Positions 36,570-48,134 of a stretch of 64,000 nt of DNA are shown here, piece by piece; the stretch's first letter is position 1, and each line of letters starts with the position of its first letter. A model generated the notes under the pieces. The model was not told the DNA's origin and made no database searches. It saw only the letters and a program-made list of their open reading frames with translations. Source of the stretch: Lytechinus variegatus (lineage: Eukaryota; Echinodermata; Echinoidea; Temnopleuroida; Toxopneustidae); NCBI RefSeq assembly GCF_018143015.1, contig NC_054743.1, positions 31,583,934 through 31,647,933 on the forward strand. Direction: 5' to 3'. Made by a program: the position numbers and the translations under genes.

Positions 36570-36735
36570 CAGTGTTGCATTGCCAATATGAGGATCTCCA
36601 TAGCATTAGTGATGGCAATATTCAAATGCTCATAACTTATTATTATTGGTCTAATTTTTCTCAAGCTTTCTTTGATCTGTTTCTTTGATTTTTCTGTTTT
36701 CACACAAGCTTTCATGTTCCAAAGATTTTATTTCC
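36570..36735 (+). mobile_element. MITE family M4, right-half fragment
   Basis: TGTTGCATTGCCAATATGAG, GATCTCCATAGCATTAGTGA and TTTCTTTGATCTGTTTCTTT match the right half of the element at 45999-46577 with few changes. It abuts the right tip of M17, so its left half may have been lost there. Confidence 0.7.
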
Positions 36736-37200
36736 TTTAAGCTAGTAGTGGATATTTTAGTTCTGAGAGTAGTTTAGTTCAGTTAGGTAGTACAGTTGGG
36801 TACTGACACTCCAAGTTTATCTACTTTCCTAGTTAATGGTGGGGGTGGCTCATAATTCGTTTTACTAGACAAGACCTTAGCATTGCGAGATGCTTAGTAG
36901 AAAATATATTCATTTATCAACGTTTTTCATTGAGATTTCGGGATGTGTGCATGAATGATGTCGGGATGTGAGCTTGAATGCTCTTAGAAAGTTTCTTGAA
37001 TATCAAATGTCAAAGATTTTTTGTGTATTAACATATTCTTTCCAACGCTGTGCTTTCTGTTGCATCCCCGCCAAGCAGCAAGTTATCACTGCTTTTGTGT
37101 TGAGGTAGGCCTATATATATGATGCAATATGCATTATGTAGATAGAGGATATGCCCCTCTTACATTCTGACTGGAAAAAATAAGCTTGAAAATATAGTAC

Positions 37201-37361
37201 CAGGGTCCATTGCATAAAAATAATTATTATAGTAACTTTGTCATCCAATATAAGCTACTTGTACCATGGTAACAACGCTAATCAGCCAATCAGAATCAAG
37301 GATTTCCTGAAAATTACCATTGGATGGCAAAGTTACCATGATAGTATGCATTGGTACCCTG
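37201..37361. mobile_element. MITE family M8, uninterrupted copy
   Basis: CAGGGTCCATTGCATAAAAA mirrors the right end GTATGCATTGGTACCCTG. Inner arms include AGTAACTTTG/CAAAGTTACC and ATCCAAT/ATTGGAT. 161 bp. It is the empty-site equivalent of the interrupted copy at 43344-44342. Confidence 0.8.
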
Positions 37362-37404
37362 AAGGCCTGAACTGTTAAAGAATGATGGATACACATTCAC
37401 AAAA

Positions 37405-37888
37405 GGTGATTTCAGACCGCCTCGAAGTTCGCCAGTTCCAGGTATTCTCTGATCGGGAAATTTACCCCGATCAGAAAATACCAGGTATTTTGGTAATGTG
37501 AAAGCAAACTACGCGTAATATCCCCGAAAGAAAATACCCGCTAAATAGTAGGTACTTGGCGAAATTACGAGAACTTTCGCAGAGATTTTTCCAAGGTCGC
37601 AGGTATTTTGGCGATGTGAAAGCAAATTATGGGAACTTTTAGCCCAGCATGTCGTTGGTCGTCGTTGGGCGCGGGAGCTGTGGGTGGCTGCTTGGCTAGT
37701 GATTTTGAATCTCGCATCTTGCCTGCTTATCAGACCATACTGCGCATTCTCGTAACTTCAGGAACTTATCCCGAAGGGTATGTTTCAGGGCGGTGTGAAT
37801 GCAGGAATAATTAACGGGTATTTTTCAGCCTAAAAAAGTTCTCGTAATTTAACGGGGATTCTTGTGATCGAGGCGGTTTGAAACCGCC
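37405..37888 (-). mobile_element. MITE family M1, copy 4 (reverse)
   Basis: Tips GGTGATTTCAGACCGCCTC and GAGGCGGTTTGAAACCGCC, 484 bp. It has a short local duplication (GTCGTTGG twice at about 37650) not seen in the other copies. The left flank is AA rather than TA, so its insertion site is the least clear of the four. Confidence 0.88.
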
Positions 37889-38306
37889 TATAGAGTACAA
37901 GATCTGTCACATGGCCTTGACTTGATTGAGATTGTTCATGTAGATACACTACGTGGATCTTAATTACCCCACAACCCAAGACATCATTCCATGAAGCAGA
38001 AAAACATAAAAGATGGATTTAATTCAAAATTTTTCCTGAAGATTTTAACAACTCATTAATTATTCTTAAAACGATTTTTCAGTTTAATGCAGCAAAATAT
38101 GGACTGCCTAATGAAATATTTTGGAACAATAAAGGATGGTTATTGATATTTTCAAATTTCAACGTTGACTGTAGCAGTAATTTAAGATGAAGTGGAAACT
38201 CACTTGGCATTCCATATTTCAGTAAATCATAAAGTCATGCATAAATTCATGAACAAATTTATGAAGCACACTCTCAGGAATTCTGAATAGAGGGATACAT
38301 GTAGGC

Positions 38307-38478
38307 TAGTCTGCAGGCACAGACCCCGATTGAAACTTTGATCAACAAGTGTGTCTCCATGCAAAGACTACCACATACAAAACTAGCTGTTTCTTGAGTG
38401 AGAGGGCCTTTAGTACACAAGGCATGAGTAGGCTGCAATTCAGACCCTTTACTCGAGTGAAGGGTTCACGGCAGACTA
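38307..38478 (+). mobile_element. MITE family M13, copy 2
   Basis: Tips TAGTCTGC and GCAGACTA are perfect 8-bp inverted repeats. The body aligns along its length with 33131-33300, with small indels. Confidence 0.85.
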
Positions 38479-38865
38479 CATGTATAGGCCTGTAATGAGA
38501 ACCCCATCCTTGTCAGCATCATGTCAAAGCCATTGATCTCTAGGTCAGCTGTAATGATAGATGGGGGTGATGAGGATCAAGTCACTGGGTCAAAGGTCAA
38601 GGTCAAGATGTCATGGGCAGGATATCAAGTGCATCATTTGTTTATATCATCAAGTTTATGATCCATATATTTCCCCCCTCTTCAATAAAGTAATATTTTG
38701 GTGGATTTTCTCTGCCTCTTTACAAAAAGCTGTAGCTAGTGCATTCAGAACAACTTTCTTATATTCAAACCTTTCTGATATTCTCTTTCTTTTTTCCTTG
38801 TAAGTCTTTACCACAGAAGGCTTATATTTATTTCTGTTTGGAAATGTACATGTATATGTATGGAT

Positions 38866-39128
38866 CATTGTGGCCCAGTGGATTAGTCTTCTAATTTCGA
38901 AAACTGAGGGTTGTGGGTTCGAATCCCAGCCGTGGCAAGAAATTCATCCACATTGTGCTGCACTCAAACCAGGTGAGATCAATGGGTACCCAGCAGGATT
39001 AATTCCTTGGAATGTTTGAGTGCTGAAAGGCAGCTCGAGCTAAAGCCGGGGTAAAAATAATCACAATGCGCCTCGGAATAGAATATTTCTAGATAGATGG
39101 CGCTATAAATGCCTATTAGTATTATTAT
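38866..39128 (+). mobile_element. tRNA-derived SINE, full-length, plus strand
   Basis: The head carries an RNA polymerase III A box (TGGCCCAGTGG, 38871-38881) and a perfect B box (GGTTCGAATCC, 38916-38926) at tRNA spacing. The body follows with CACATTGTGCTGCACTCAAA and AGCTAAAGCCGGGGTAA. The 3' end is GGCGCTATAAATGCC followed by a TATTATTAT tail. It belongs to the family at 43448 and 62859. SINEs of this type are transcribed by Pol III and copied by a LINE-encoded reverse transcriptase. Confidence 0.9.
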
Positions 39129-39821
39129 CTATTCTATTAACTTCCACGACTTTTTCTTGACTTTTATCCTGACTTGACTTTGCTTGCATAAAGGAATTTT
39201 TGTTGAATATACTTCAAAACTGTGATTTTGCATTGAGAACTGTAACATGAATGCATCCATTGGTGGTAGGGATTCCCTGTATCCTCCTGATCTCTCAGAA
39301 ATATGAAAAAAAAAACGGGAGGGGTGAGTCATACGAGGGCGTCAGAACAGAAAATTTAGTCCAAACAGACGAAGGCACGCTGTCACCTGTCTCTCTCGAC
39401 TTCAGTGGCAGCGTATCTATTAACAGGATAGCTTAAGAGTCTCACGGTTTTGTGTGTTAGAGCGGCGCTTGGATGTCCCGGCACTTTCTTGATCTTTTGT
39501 TATCCTGCAGTGACGATCATTTTATGATTGCTGCTGTTGGTGATTTTGTTATTTGAATAATCAATCAATTATAAAAGAAAAAAAATGTATTACAAAAACA
39601 TCTCGCTGAATCTTTTAGCTAGTGTATGTCAATGTATGGCAAGCCCTTTCTTCCTTTAATCCTTTTTCTTGATATCATAATTGATATCAATAAATCATAA
39701 TATGTGAACAAAATGCAAATTTTTATGTCAAGAAATACACTGTAGAATTAAATGAGAAAATGGAAACTTGATGCATGTAGGCCCCTACATGTACATTGGC
39801 GTACGCTGGCTAAAACGTCCA

Positions 39822-40008
39822 GGTGGGTGTTTTAAAAGCTTTTTGTAAAAAGTTATGAATGACTTTAAAAATGACTGGTAATCTTTTCTTTGGCACTAAG
39901 TCAATTAACACTAATGATTTTTTTTGTATATCATTTTCCACAAGAAAGGATTACCAGTTGTTCATAACGTTGCTCTTAATGTATGAAAAGCTTCTGGAAA
40001 CACCCACC
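39822..40008. mobile_element. MITE family M9, copy 2
   Basis: GGTGGGTGTTTTAAAAGCTT at the left mirrors GAAACACCCACC at the right. The interior (ATGACTGGTAATCTTTTCTT with AAGAAAGGATTACCAGT) aligns with 32579-32757. More diverged than copy 1. Confidence 0.8.
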
Positions 40009-40361
40009 AAATGTGACAACCCCCTGTCTGGAGATGTTATGCAGCAGTAATAGAACGTATAAAATAAAAAAAGGACCTTAAAACATCCCTGGTCCATGCT
40101 ATCGGCGAGGTGTAGCAGGACTACATCTTCCATCACGTGGCAGGATCAGGGATGACATCTGCATCACCTGCATCTCTATGAGTGGGACTAAGCACGGCTA
40201 GGCAGCATATTTGTAGAGCATCACCTTTCATCCCACGGTCCCCCTCATAATTTGATTGTCTACTTCCTTTGGTGCATACAGAGTAGGGTCTTTCCCCTAA
40301 ACCCCAAACCCCCTCCAGGTACATTGTACAAGGGGCAGTGATAGGATTTACGTGGACATCA

Positions 40362-40634
40362 GGGCCCTGTTGTACAGAGAGTTATGATTGATCCAATCAA
40401 TCGCAACTATGGAAAGCCAGCAAAGTCAACATATAAAATGCATGTTTGCTCCAAAATTTTTTTAGATATGAATCCATATCCTTAAACCCATTGATTTCTT
40501 GACAATTTGGAGTGTTCTCCTTTGATTACAAAGGACATTTTGCAATTTTCCTGTAGAAAAAATTATGACACTGATGGATTTCCATAGAGTTACAATTGAT
40601 CGGATCAATCGTAAATCTTTGTACAACAGGGCCC
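40362..40634. mobile_element. MITE family M7, intact copy
   Basis: GGGCCCTGTTGTACAGAGAG mirrors TCTTTGTACAACAGGGCCC. The arms continue through GATTGATCCAATCAATCG. 273 bp, noncoding. A second copy at 54466-55205 is interrupted by another element. Confidence 0.85.
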
Positions 40635-40639
40635 AGGAC

Positions 40640-42200
40640 TGTCCTGTATCCCTTTCATAGGGGGGGGGGGAGTACAGTATGTCCTGACACAATGCAGAAT
40701 TTGAATGTGAGCCTACAATGTACACTTTTTGACTTGCACTTTCTGAAGACTTGTAGCCCAAGACTGCATTTTTAGACCAGGCGCGTTGATGAATGATAAC
40801 CATTATCGTGATTAACATATTTATAAAACAGTTATATTCAATTTAATATCTATCGTCATTTGCAAATTCTGTGGATGTATTAGACCAAAGTTTTAACAGA
40901 AAAAAATATTGATGATAGATTGAGAAACAATTTGCCCAAATCATAATCCTTTCTTGGATTTGTAACGTGGCCATGTTTGTATTGCATCTTTGAAACAGTC
41001 TTTTTGATTGGGTAATGGACAGTCTATTGAAATGGAAGGCTCATTTTGATTGGTGTAGGAATGGAAGTATGGTCAATGTACAATGTTTGTAGGTGATGAC
41101 TACTGTAGGGATACTGAGTACTCATCCTGCTCATGAAACTTACACAGCAAAAGGCATGCATATATATTCATTGCATCAGCATGTTGGTATTGTTTCGGAA
41201 AGGTTCAGAATTGACAAAACTTAATGTGTGTACAAACATGTAGGACCAGAAATAGATAATGAGAGCTGGACTAAAAGAGCACTATTGCAACAGTAGGGTT
41301 TAATAGTCAGATGATATTCATTCATTTCCATTTCCATTGCGTGTAATATTTATTGATAATTTCCTGTGATCCTAGAGTAGGGAACCCTCCACTCCTTGTG
41401 TGAAGGTCAGGTACCGCGTGATGCAAAGGGCCGGCAACAGAAATTAGAATTCAAGTGGACACATCGCACGCATTCAGGGGGACCACTTAGGCTCCGAAAA
41501 TATGCACGCGGACGGTAAAGCGAACACAAATAGTGCTTGAAATTTGCATGCGCCCCGTGCAACACGACCCACTCGCAACGCCTCCTCCCCAACTGGCCGT
41601 ATTCGTCTCTCAGTCTGTGCCATCGTCGCCGTCTTCAACATCATTGTTCGGCTTCAATGTCACGGCCAGAGCCCAAATGGGGAGATTCGGAGTAGAGTTA
41701 CAGCACTTTTCCTATGATTTACCAATTCTGAATGATTACAGTGCGTACGAGAGATGGCTTCCCTCGCCTCTGCCAACGATAAGCCCTCTCCCCCTTCCTC
41801 CAGCTTTTGGGGTGCTTTGACACCCTCCCCTTATTAAAAGTGGTATCATCTTACCTCACACCCTATCGTATATCCACCCAATCATTCTCTGTGCATGTTA
41901 GTGGGTTAGGATTACATACATCGAGCAAGTGGTTTCTTTGTGGCAAAGTTATTGTAATATATGATTCTCATTCTTTTCATCTATCCATGTGCTCTTTATC
42001 TGAATATATTTATTCATTCATTTCCATAATACCTCAGTCTGTATTCCTTGATTTTCATTCCTATGTTTCTTATATTTTCTTCACCAGAGCTTTGTCCTCT
42101 GATCATCATGACATGTTCATGTGTAGGTGTATTACATACCCCTTAGGGGAAGAACATAAGGTTTAATTTGGGAAACCCCTTTGTTGAGGGGAGAAATACT
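40640..42200. other. Intron stretch with a CpG-richer patch
   Basis: At 41400-41720 CpG dinucleotides are much denser than in the surroundings, and a 95-codon plus-strand frame (41533-41820) overlaps it. No motif or homology is recognised. The rest is AT-rich. Confidence 0.4.
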
Positions 42201-42209
42201 GAACATTAT

Positions 42210-42290
42210 ATACATGGTAGAGTAAGGCTCTGGTATTCTTAGCTGGGGGCCAGGGTTCGATTCCCCGGCAGAGACATTTTTTCGGCCTCA
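42210..42290 (+). mobile_element. tRNA-like head, probably a SINE remnant
   Basis: GGTAGAGTAAGGCTCTGG resembles an A-box arm, and GCCAGGGTTCGATTCCCCGG is a perfect TpsiC arm with a B box (GGTTCGATTCC). The 5' acceptor strand and D-loop are degraded and no matching acceptor stem is visible, so this is not called a functional tRNA. Confidence 0.5.
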
Positions 42291-43343
42291 CCAAAGTTTC
42301 CAAAGGGTAGGTAGCTCTGGGGAACCTTGATTTAATCTATACCTTCCATTGATCTCTTCTTTCATTTCTTTCACAACATGGTAGAGTATAGTTTTATGTT
42401 CTTACTCAGCCAACATTGTCTTTTTAAACAAACAATTGGATGTGTAAAATACATATATATTGTCTAATATTTGTACTTTGCAATAAAATTCATCATTCCC
42501 GTAATTGTCAAACTCCCATTAAAATGAGTTTAAGCTTGTACAATTTTTTATCACGATTTTCATGAATGAATCTAAAGGTGAAGAGTGTTATTACCAAATT
42601 GTAAACAAATACGATTTAATAAGTAAACAAAATTGGCGCCAAAGTAATATTTATCATTAGTACAAACTTATCTGAGTAAATATTGAATTAATTTACAAGA
42701 TTAGCTCACATTCTGAAGGTGACAGAAATAAGATATTTGTTATTATGTTTATTCATTAAGATCATTTGATTGTATTACAATTTTTAATTTTCAATATTTA
42801 CCTTTGATTTGTAATTTTATCAAAAAACTTGAAAACTGTATGCTGTATTTGATAGCAGATTTATTAAGACCAAATTCGATGGAAAAAAGTCTAGTTCTAT
42901 CAAAAACAAATATTGTTCTATTATGGGAGTAGGCAGTGGTGGATTGAGGTAGGGGCACATCCGGCCCGCCCCTCTGATAGCTATAACAAGTATATGTTAG
43001 GAAATGTATTGTGCATATGCAAGTAAGGATTTTTTTTTGCTTGTTCAATTATCCTGACATAAATCACCATTAATTGGGAGTGAAGAACTTTTCAAGAGGT
43101 GGGGGAACTTGTAATTTTTTTTTAAATGCCCCCCTTTGGAAAATATTGGATTCGCAGTAATAGGGCAACAGAAATCATATTCAGTCAAATACTTTGATTT
43201 AGTCCTTCAAAAACAATTAAAAAAGAACAGAAAATAAAATGCTATTTTATTTCTGACCACTGAAGCCCTCTGTGAATGTTCATGAGGATGATGAAGATGT
43301 CTTGTAGAGTGAATAATATCCCTTTAATTCTCTGAAGAAACAT
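42291..43343. other. Intron stretch, nothing recognised
   Basis: AT-rich, no element ends or exon-like frames. Confidence 0.4.
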
Positions 43344-43447
43344 CAGGGCCCGTTGCAAAAAGTTACCACTATATTAACGTTGCCATCCAATGGTAACTAC
43401 GATGGTAAGACTGATCAGCGGCATATCAAAATCAAGGATTTCATGCA

Positions 43448-43760
43448 ATAATAATAATAATACCAACATGCTTATATAGCGCATATCACTGCCAAATGCG
43501 TCCCTATGCGCTTAATTGGATATCATTACCCTGGCTTTAGCCTCGCAGCCTTTTACAGCACGATGGCATTTCAAGGAATAAGTATCTGCCAGCTAGGTAC
43601 CCATTTCCTCACCTGGGTCGAGTGCAGCACAATGTGGATGAATTTCTTGCCGAAGGAAATTACGCAATGGCTGGGATTCGACCCCACGACCCTCTGTTTC
43701 AAAGTCCGAAGACTAATCCACTGGGCCACAACGCTCCACAATCCACTGGGCCACAACACT
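43448..43760 (-). mobile_element. tRNA-derived SINE inside M8, minus strand
   Basis: Read on the minus strand it has the A box TGGCCCAGTGG, a slightly changed B box, the CACATTGTGCTGCACTCGAC body and a 3' end with GCGCTATATAAGCA (complement at 43469-43482) before a TATTATTATTATT tail. The first ~25 bases of the head are present twice in tandem (43716-43740 and 43741-43760). Confidence 0.88.
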
Positions 43761-43773
43761 CCATATTGGATGG

Positions 43774-44296
43774 TATACAAATAGTGAATAGGCACGAGTG
43801 CGATGGTGCGAGATTTCGCACGAGGTGAAAGAAAGATGCTCTATTCAATGAGGCATTAGCCGAGTTGAATAGAGTGTTTCTTTCTTTCACCGAATGCGAA
43901 ATCTCGCACCATTGCACGAATAAGAATATTCGCTATTTGTGTTGTACAACGCCTCGGAATCTAGCGAAAATATGAAAAAACAAGAGTTTTTCCCTCCAGT
44001 AATCTATGAAAAGGGAGCAACAATATTGAAAGCGAAAAGCAAAATCCCACAAGCCGGGCCCACAAGCGCACATGATCTTGGACAGCATTGCGCATTTAGC
44101 AAACGGGCTGTACGCGCATTGTCACATTATTCAATGAAATCGCATTGTGACGTCACCTCCTAAAGCCGTGCAATGGTACATTTTGGACGGTACATTTTGG
44201 ATGGTACGTCTTGTGTGCAACGGTACGAATGTGTGACATTCAGCCTCCCATTTGATCGCGTACAACAAGCTATTAAAGTAGGCGTTGTACAATATT
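43774..44296 (-). mobile_element. Foldback element M18, copy 2 (inverted)
   Basis: This copy aligns end to end with 34138-34653 after reversal. The palindrome is at 43802-43915 and the 12-bp inverted pair bounds the rest. It is flanked by ATATTGGATGGTA (43763-43775) and ATATTGAATGGTA (44292-44304), 12 of 13 identical, which may be a target duplication. A short tandem duplication of about 13 bp (ACATTTTGGAYGGT) is unique to this copy. Confidence 0.85.
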
Positions 44297-44460
44297 GAAT
44301 GGTAAGTTACCATACTGGTAACTTTCATGCAACGGGGCCCTGATACGCACACCTAAATAGTTTATATTCATTAGGGCAAGGCTACGTTTTCAATGGGCAC
44401 CTTTTTTAAGTAACAACACGAGGGAAAAATAAGAAGGCCCAACAAAGGCCAATGGAAAGA

Positions 44461-44755
44461 GTTGTGTTGTAGCGGTTCTGACACTTGCCTTGTAATCAGA
44501 GGGTTCGTGTTGGAATCCCATCACAGCCTTGCATCCTTTGGCAAGGCTTCAATCCACACTTTGCCACTCTTCACCCAGGTGTTAAATGGGTACCGGTAGG
44601 AAACAACCATCATTGTGGTTGGTATAGCAAGGGTGCGCCTTGCTATAAAGCTATGAATCCAGTGATATGGTAATAATAATTGTGTAACGCTTTGAGCATT
44701 TGCAGATTGATAATACGCTTTATAAATGCCAATTTTATTATCAATTATTATAAGA
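44461..44755 (+). mobile_element. Second-type tRNA-derived SINE, plus strand
   Basis: The head CACTTGCCTTGTAATCAGAG with GTTGGAATCCC is tRNA-like. The body includes CTTTGCCACTCTTCACCCAG, and the 3' end ACGCTTTATAAATGCCAA is followed by a TTATTAT tail. A short piece of the same body recurs at about 48662-48682. Confidence 0.7.
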
Positions 44756-45995
44756 GCATCAGGGCCACTATACAGGGCATCAATGGCCATGCCGGTCAAT
44801 TGATTTAAACCCTGCACATGCCACTAGCAACAAGATCCTCGCCTTACCAAATGGAAGCTAGGCCATTCTTCCACTTGGTTTTGAACCAGGAAAACGGTTC
44901 CACTGCAGTTCCTCACTTTTCTCCTCCCAGCTAGGCCTCCAACCTGATTGTAAAGCTGATCACGTGTCGCTGTGTTTGTCAAAGATACATGACCATGGCA
45001 GGAGAGCAATCTAATTTATAAATACCAAACATTTATTATTGATGGTCCAACAGAGAGAGAGAGAGAGCCATCTTTACCAGTCTCATCTACATGTATGTGC
45101 TTTAAAGATAATGTGATGTTCTTCTCTTTTTGGGACAGTTAAGCAGCTCGAATAGCAGTGACCTTGTGACTTAAGCAGTGACCACTGTGAAGCCAACTTT
45201 GTAAAACTGAACTTGCTTGGGATGAGTACATGTGATTTGAAGAGGAAAACTCAAAGAAATTTGAACATTTATTTATTTATTATTTATCTGGCACTTCAAA
45301 CACATCACAATCACAATTTAACTAATAAAAAAAGTGACAAAATGAGCTCCGAAAATCGTTTGAACACAACCATTGTCCTAAAAAGAAAAACAGAGCCTGA
45401 GGTTGAAAATATTATGGCTCAAGTTGAAATAGTATGTATGACAACACTCACAACAGGTAAAGAATTTTGAGATCTAGGCTCTTTGGAGATACACCATCAC
45501 CTATCCTGTAGAGTCTCAAGTGCATATCGCATTCCTCGAACGTAGCTACCAAGTGTGTTCCACTTCCTGCACTAAATGCACGAAAACTCTCACGAAAACT
45601 CTCACTTTTCCGAACGTATACTTCTGAAATATTAATGTAAGCAGTAACAAGCGACACTTTTTTTAAGGTCCCTGGCAGCTATGCATGTAGTTTTGATTTG
45701 TATTGCTCGCATATTGTGTCCCAGTTTTTGTGTTTGTTTGCATTTAAAGTTTATATTATTCTGCTTTTACTGTTTTGATGAGATGCCATGGTACACAGTG
45801 TCTAGATGTAGGCAAAATCAAGCATAGATTGTATGTAGGTGAGCATTGCTTGAAACGATAGTGGGAGAAGGAGCAAGAAAGATAGGCTGTGTTTCTGTTG
45901 AGTTTGAAGTAAGGAAATGAGTAGGCCTATATTTTTGTGTGATTTTTTTCATGCTGTCTGTAATTTCCTTCAAGGTTGGACTGCATTGTCCTAGA
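44756..45995. other. Intron stretch, nothing recognised
   Basis: A short GA repeat lies at 45052-45068. An 85-codon frame at 45213-45470 has no family resemblance. Confidence 0.4.
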
Positions 45996-45998
45996 TGC

Positions 45999-46577
45999 TT
46001 AAAGGGGAATGAAACCTTTGGAACAAGTAGGCTTGTGTCGAAACACAAAAATCAAAGAATAAGAACAAAGAAAGTTCGAGAAAAATCAGACAAATAATGA
46101 GAAAGTTATGGGCATTTGAATATTGCAATCACTAATGCTCTAAAGATCCTCCCATTGGCAATGCGACAAGGATGTGTGATGTCACATGTGAACAACTTTC
46201 CCTTTGATAGACTATAAAATACCCCCAAAATGTATCTTTTTGCTTTTTCTTGTGGTGAAAAAAACTCTTTCCATGATGTATTCTTTAAATTTCTATATTA
46301 CATGCCCTCTAATAGAAAGAACACATGATTTAATGTAGATGTGATTTAAGAGGCAGTTTAAGTGAAATATATACTAAAGTAATGGGGAGAGTTGTTCACA
46401 AGTGACATCACACATCTTTGTTGCATTGCCAATCTGAGGATCTCCATAGCATTAGTGATCGCAATATTCAAATGCTCAATTCTCATTATTGTCTGATTTT
46501 TCTCAAACTTTCTTTGATCTGTTTCTTTGTCTGTTTGTATGAATAAAAAATATGTGCCAAAGGATTCTGGAAGAAAT
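45999..46577. mobile_element. MITE family M4
   Basis: Begins TTAAAGGGGAATGAAACCTT, then TTGGAAC. The right side ends near GTGCCAAAGGATTCTGG. Long inner arms are mirrored: CACTAATGCTCTAAAGATCC against GGATCTCCATAGCATTAGTG, and GTGTGATGTCACATGTGAAC against GTTCACAAGTGACATCACAC. About 580 bp, noncoding. Confidence 0.8.
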
Positions 46578-46579
46578 TG

Positions 46580-47698
46580 TGTAATTGCTGAGAAATAAGC
46601 AAAATAAGCGCGGTCACTTCCGTCGGGTTTTTATTCCAGCAATAATAATACACTGTCCCACGCGTGCCTATCTGTGTTGGTGATCTTCAGTGTGAACGTT
46701 TTTCAGCGTAAATTTCAAGATTTCACAAAGTTCAGTATATGTAATTGTACCAGATCTAGATCCTCGATGATATTCTGACAATTAAGCCTGGTTTTACAGA
46801 CTTTCTCATGAAATCAGTGTTTACTGCAACTACTGGCTTTTCTCTTGAAGCTCAAGAACCGAGCCTAAGCCAACTGACGATTCCATTTATTGCTTCAATT
46901 GGCTTCACCAAGCCCTCATAGTTTTCCTTCAAATTTCAGAAAGCCCCCATGCACTCCCATTACATTTGCATTCTTGTGCATTTGTCCATGGTGTATGTGT
47001 GCATGTAGCTCATGCCAGGTCACAATGGCATTTCATTGGAGTCAGGCGCTGGTCAGTCTGGAGTTGGATTTGCTGAGTGTGACCGCAGCATACTAGCTTT
47101 AAGGTGTAGCCAAAGAAACCTGCCTAGTGCAAAGGAATTCTTAAGATGGTTCAATAGAAAGGGACCTGTCTTAGCAGATTAAAGGCTGTCTCTGGGGTGT
47201 AGGAATAATAAAAACAAATCTTAAGATTAAAACGGGTTGTTGTACGCAGACAAATAAAATCCTTATTGGAATGTGCTGGTGTACTAAATACTCAATAATA
47301 CTAAATTAAAGATTGGTACTATACATGTACCTGTTCCTACAAATATATGATTTGTCTAAAAATCTCAGATAATTTTACTATTATGAATTCAAAGACAACA
47401 ATGCCTGCGTTTACTCTGACTTGCAGACACAAAGTAGGCCTGTGTATAACGCTGAAGTTCCTTTATAAACCTGTATATACTAGGCCTATGATAACATGAT
47501 TCTGATTTGGATGTAAATTTGTTTACGATATCTGTATTTTTTTTTGTACCTTGGTTTAATTTTTAATGTTTTACAGTTTACACTGTGAAAATATATCTTC
47601 TACATTGAGTTTTTTCATGCAACAAATCCATCATTGGCTCTGTATACTACATGAATGTGTAGGCATACATTATAGATGAACTTGTTGGTTTCATTGGA
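46580..47698. other. Intron stretch, nothing recognised
   Basis: Unique-looking, with no element ends or supported ORFs. Confidence 0.4.
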
Positions 47699-48130
47699 CT
47701 AAAGGCAACCGCACACCTTATGACCCGACTGGTCCACGACTGGCTTGTGACCGAGTGAGGGGAGATGTGACATCACAGCTAGCTCTTGTTAGCTTGAGAG
47801 ACGCTGACCGGTCAGAGACAAGTCACAAGGAAAATTAGAAGGATTTGACATGTCGAATCCATATGACTGGATCGCAAGCTCAATCCAACTTCCAGCCAAT
47901 CAGACAGCAGAGTTGCACGACGCATACATGTACATGTATGTGATAAACAACGCGCATTCGCAGTAAGCGCACTTTCTCAGTTGCTATGCCAAAAAGCGTA
48001 TTCATGAGTTGCAGATCGAATCGCAAGGTGCGCGGTGTCGAGGCTTACGACTACCTTACGATTCATCTCCCCTCACTCAGTCGCAAGCCAGTCGCAGACC
48101 AGGCGGGTCCTAAAGTGGCGGTGGCCTTAA
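47699..48130. mobile_element. MITE family M5 with ~69-bp terminal inverted repeats
   Basis: The left arm (CTAAAGGCAACCGC ... CGACTGGCTTGTGACCGAGT ... GAGGGGAGATG) is mirrored by the right arm (CATCTCCCCTC ... ACTCAGTCGCAAGCCAGTCG ... GGCGGTGGCCTTAA). 432 bp. A TACATGTACATGTATG stretch lies in the middle. No transposase. Confidence 0.88.
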
Positions 48131-48134
48131 AACT

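Larger units (their letters stand above)
43344..44342. mobile_element. MITE family M8, copy split by two insertions
   Basis: The left end CAGGGCCCGTTGCAAAAAGT mirrors the right end ACTTTCATGCAACGGGGCCC. Only about 150 bp of M8 sequence is left outside the insertions. A minus-strand SINE (43448-43760) and the foldback element M18 (43774-44296) sit within it. It is the interrupted counterpart of 37201-37361. Confidence 0.8.

Noticed and set aside
42214..42285. tRNA gene candidate with a perfect TpsiC arm
   Set aside because: The 5' half lacks the acceptor strand and a proper D-arm, and the 3' end does not pair with it.
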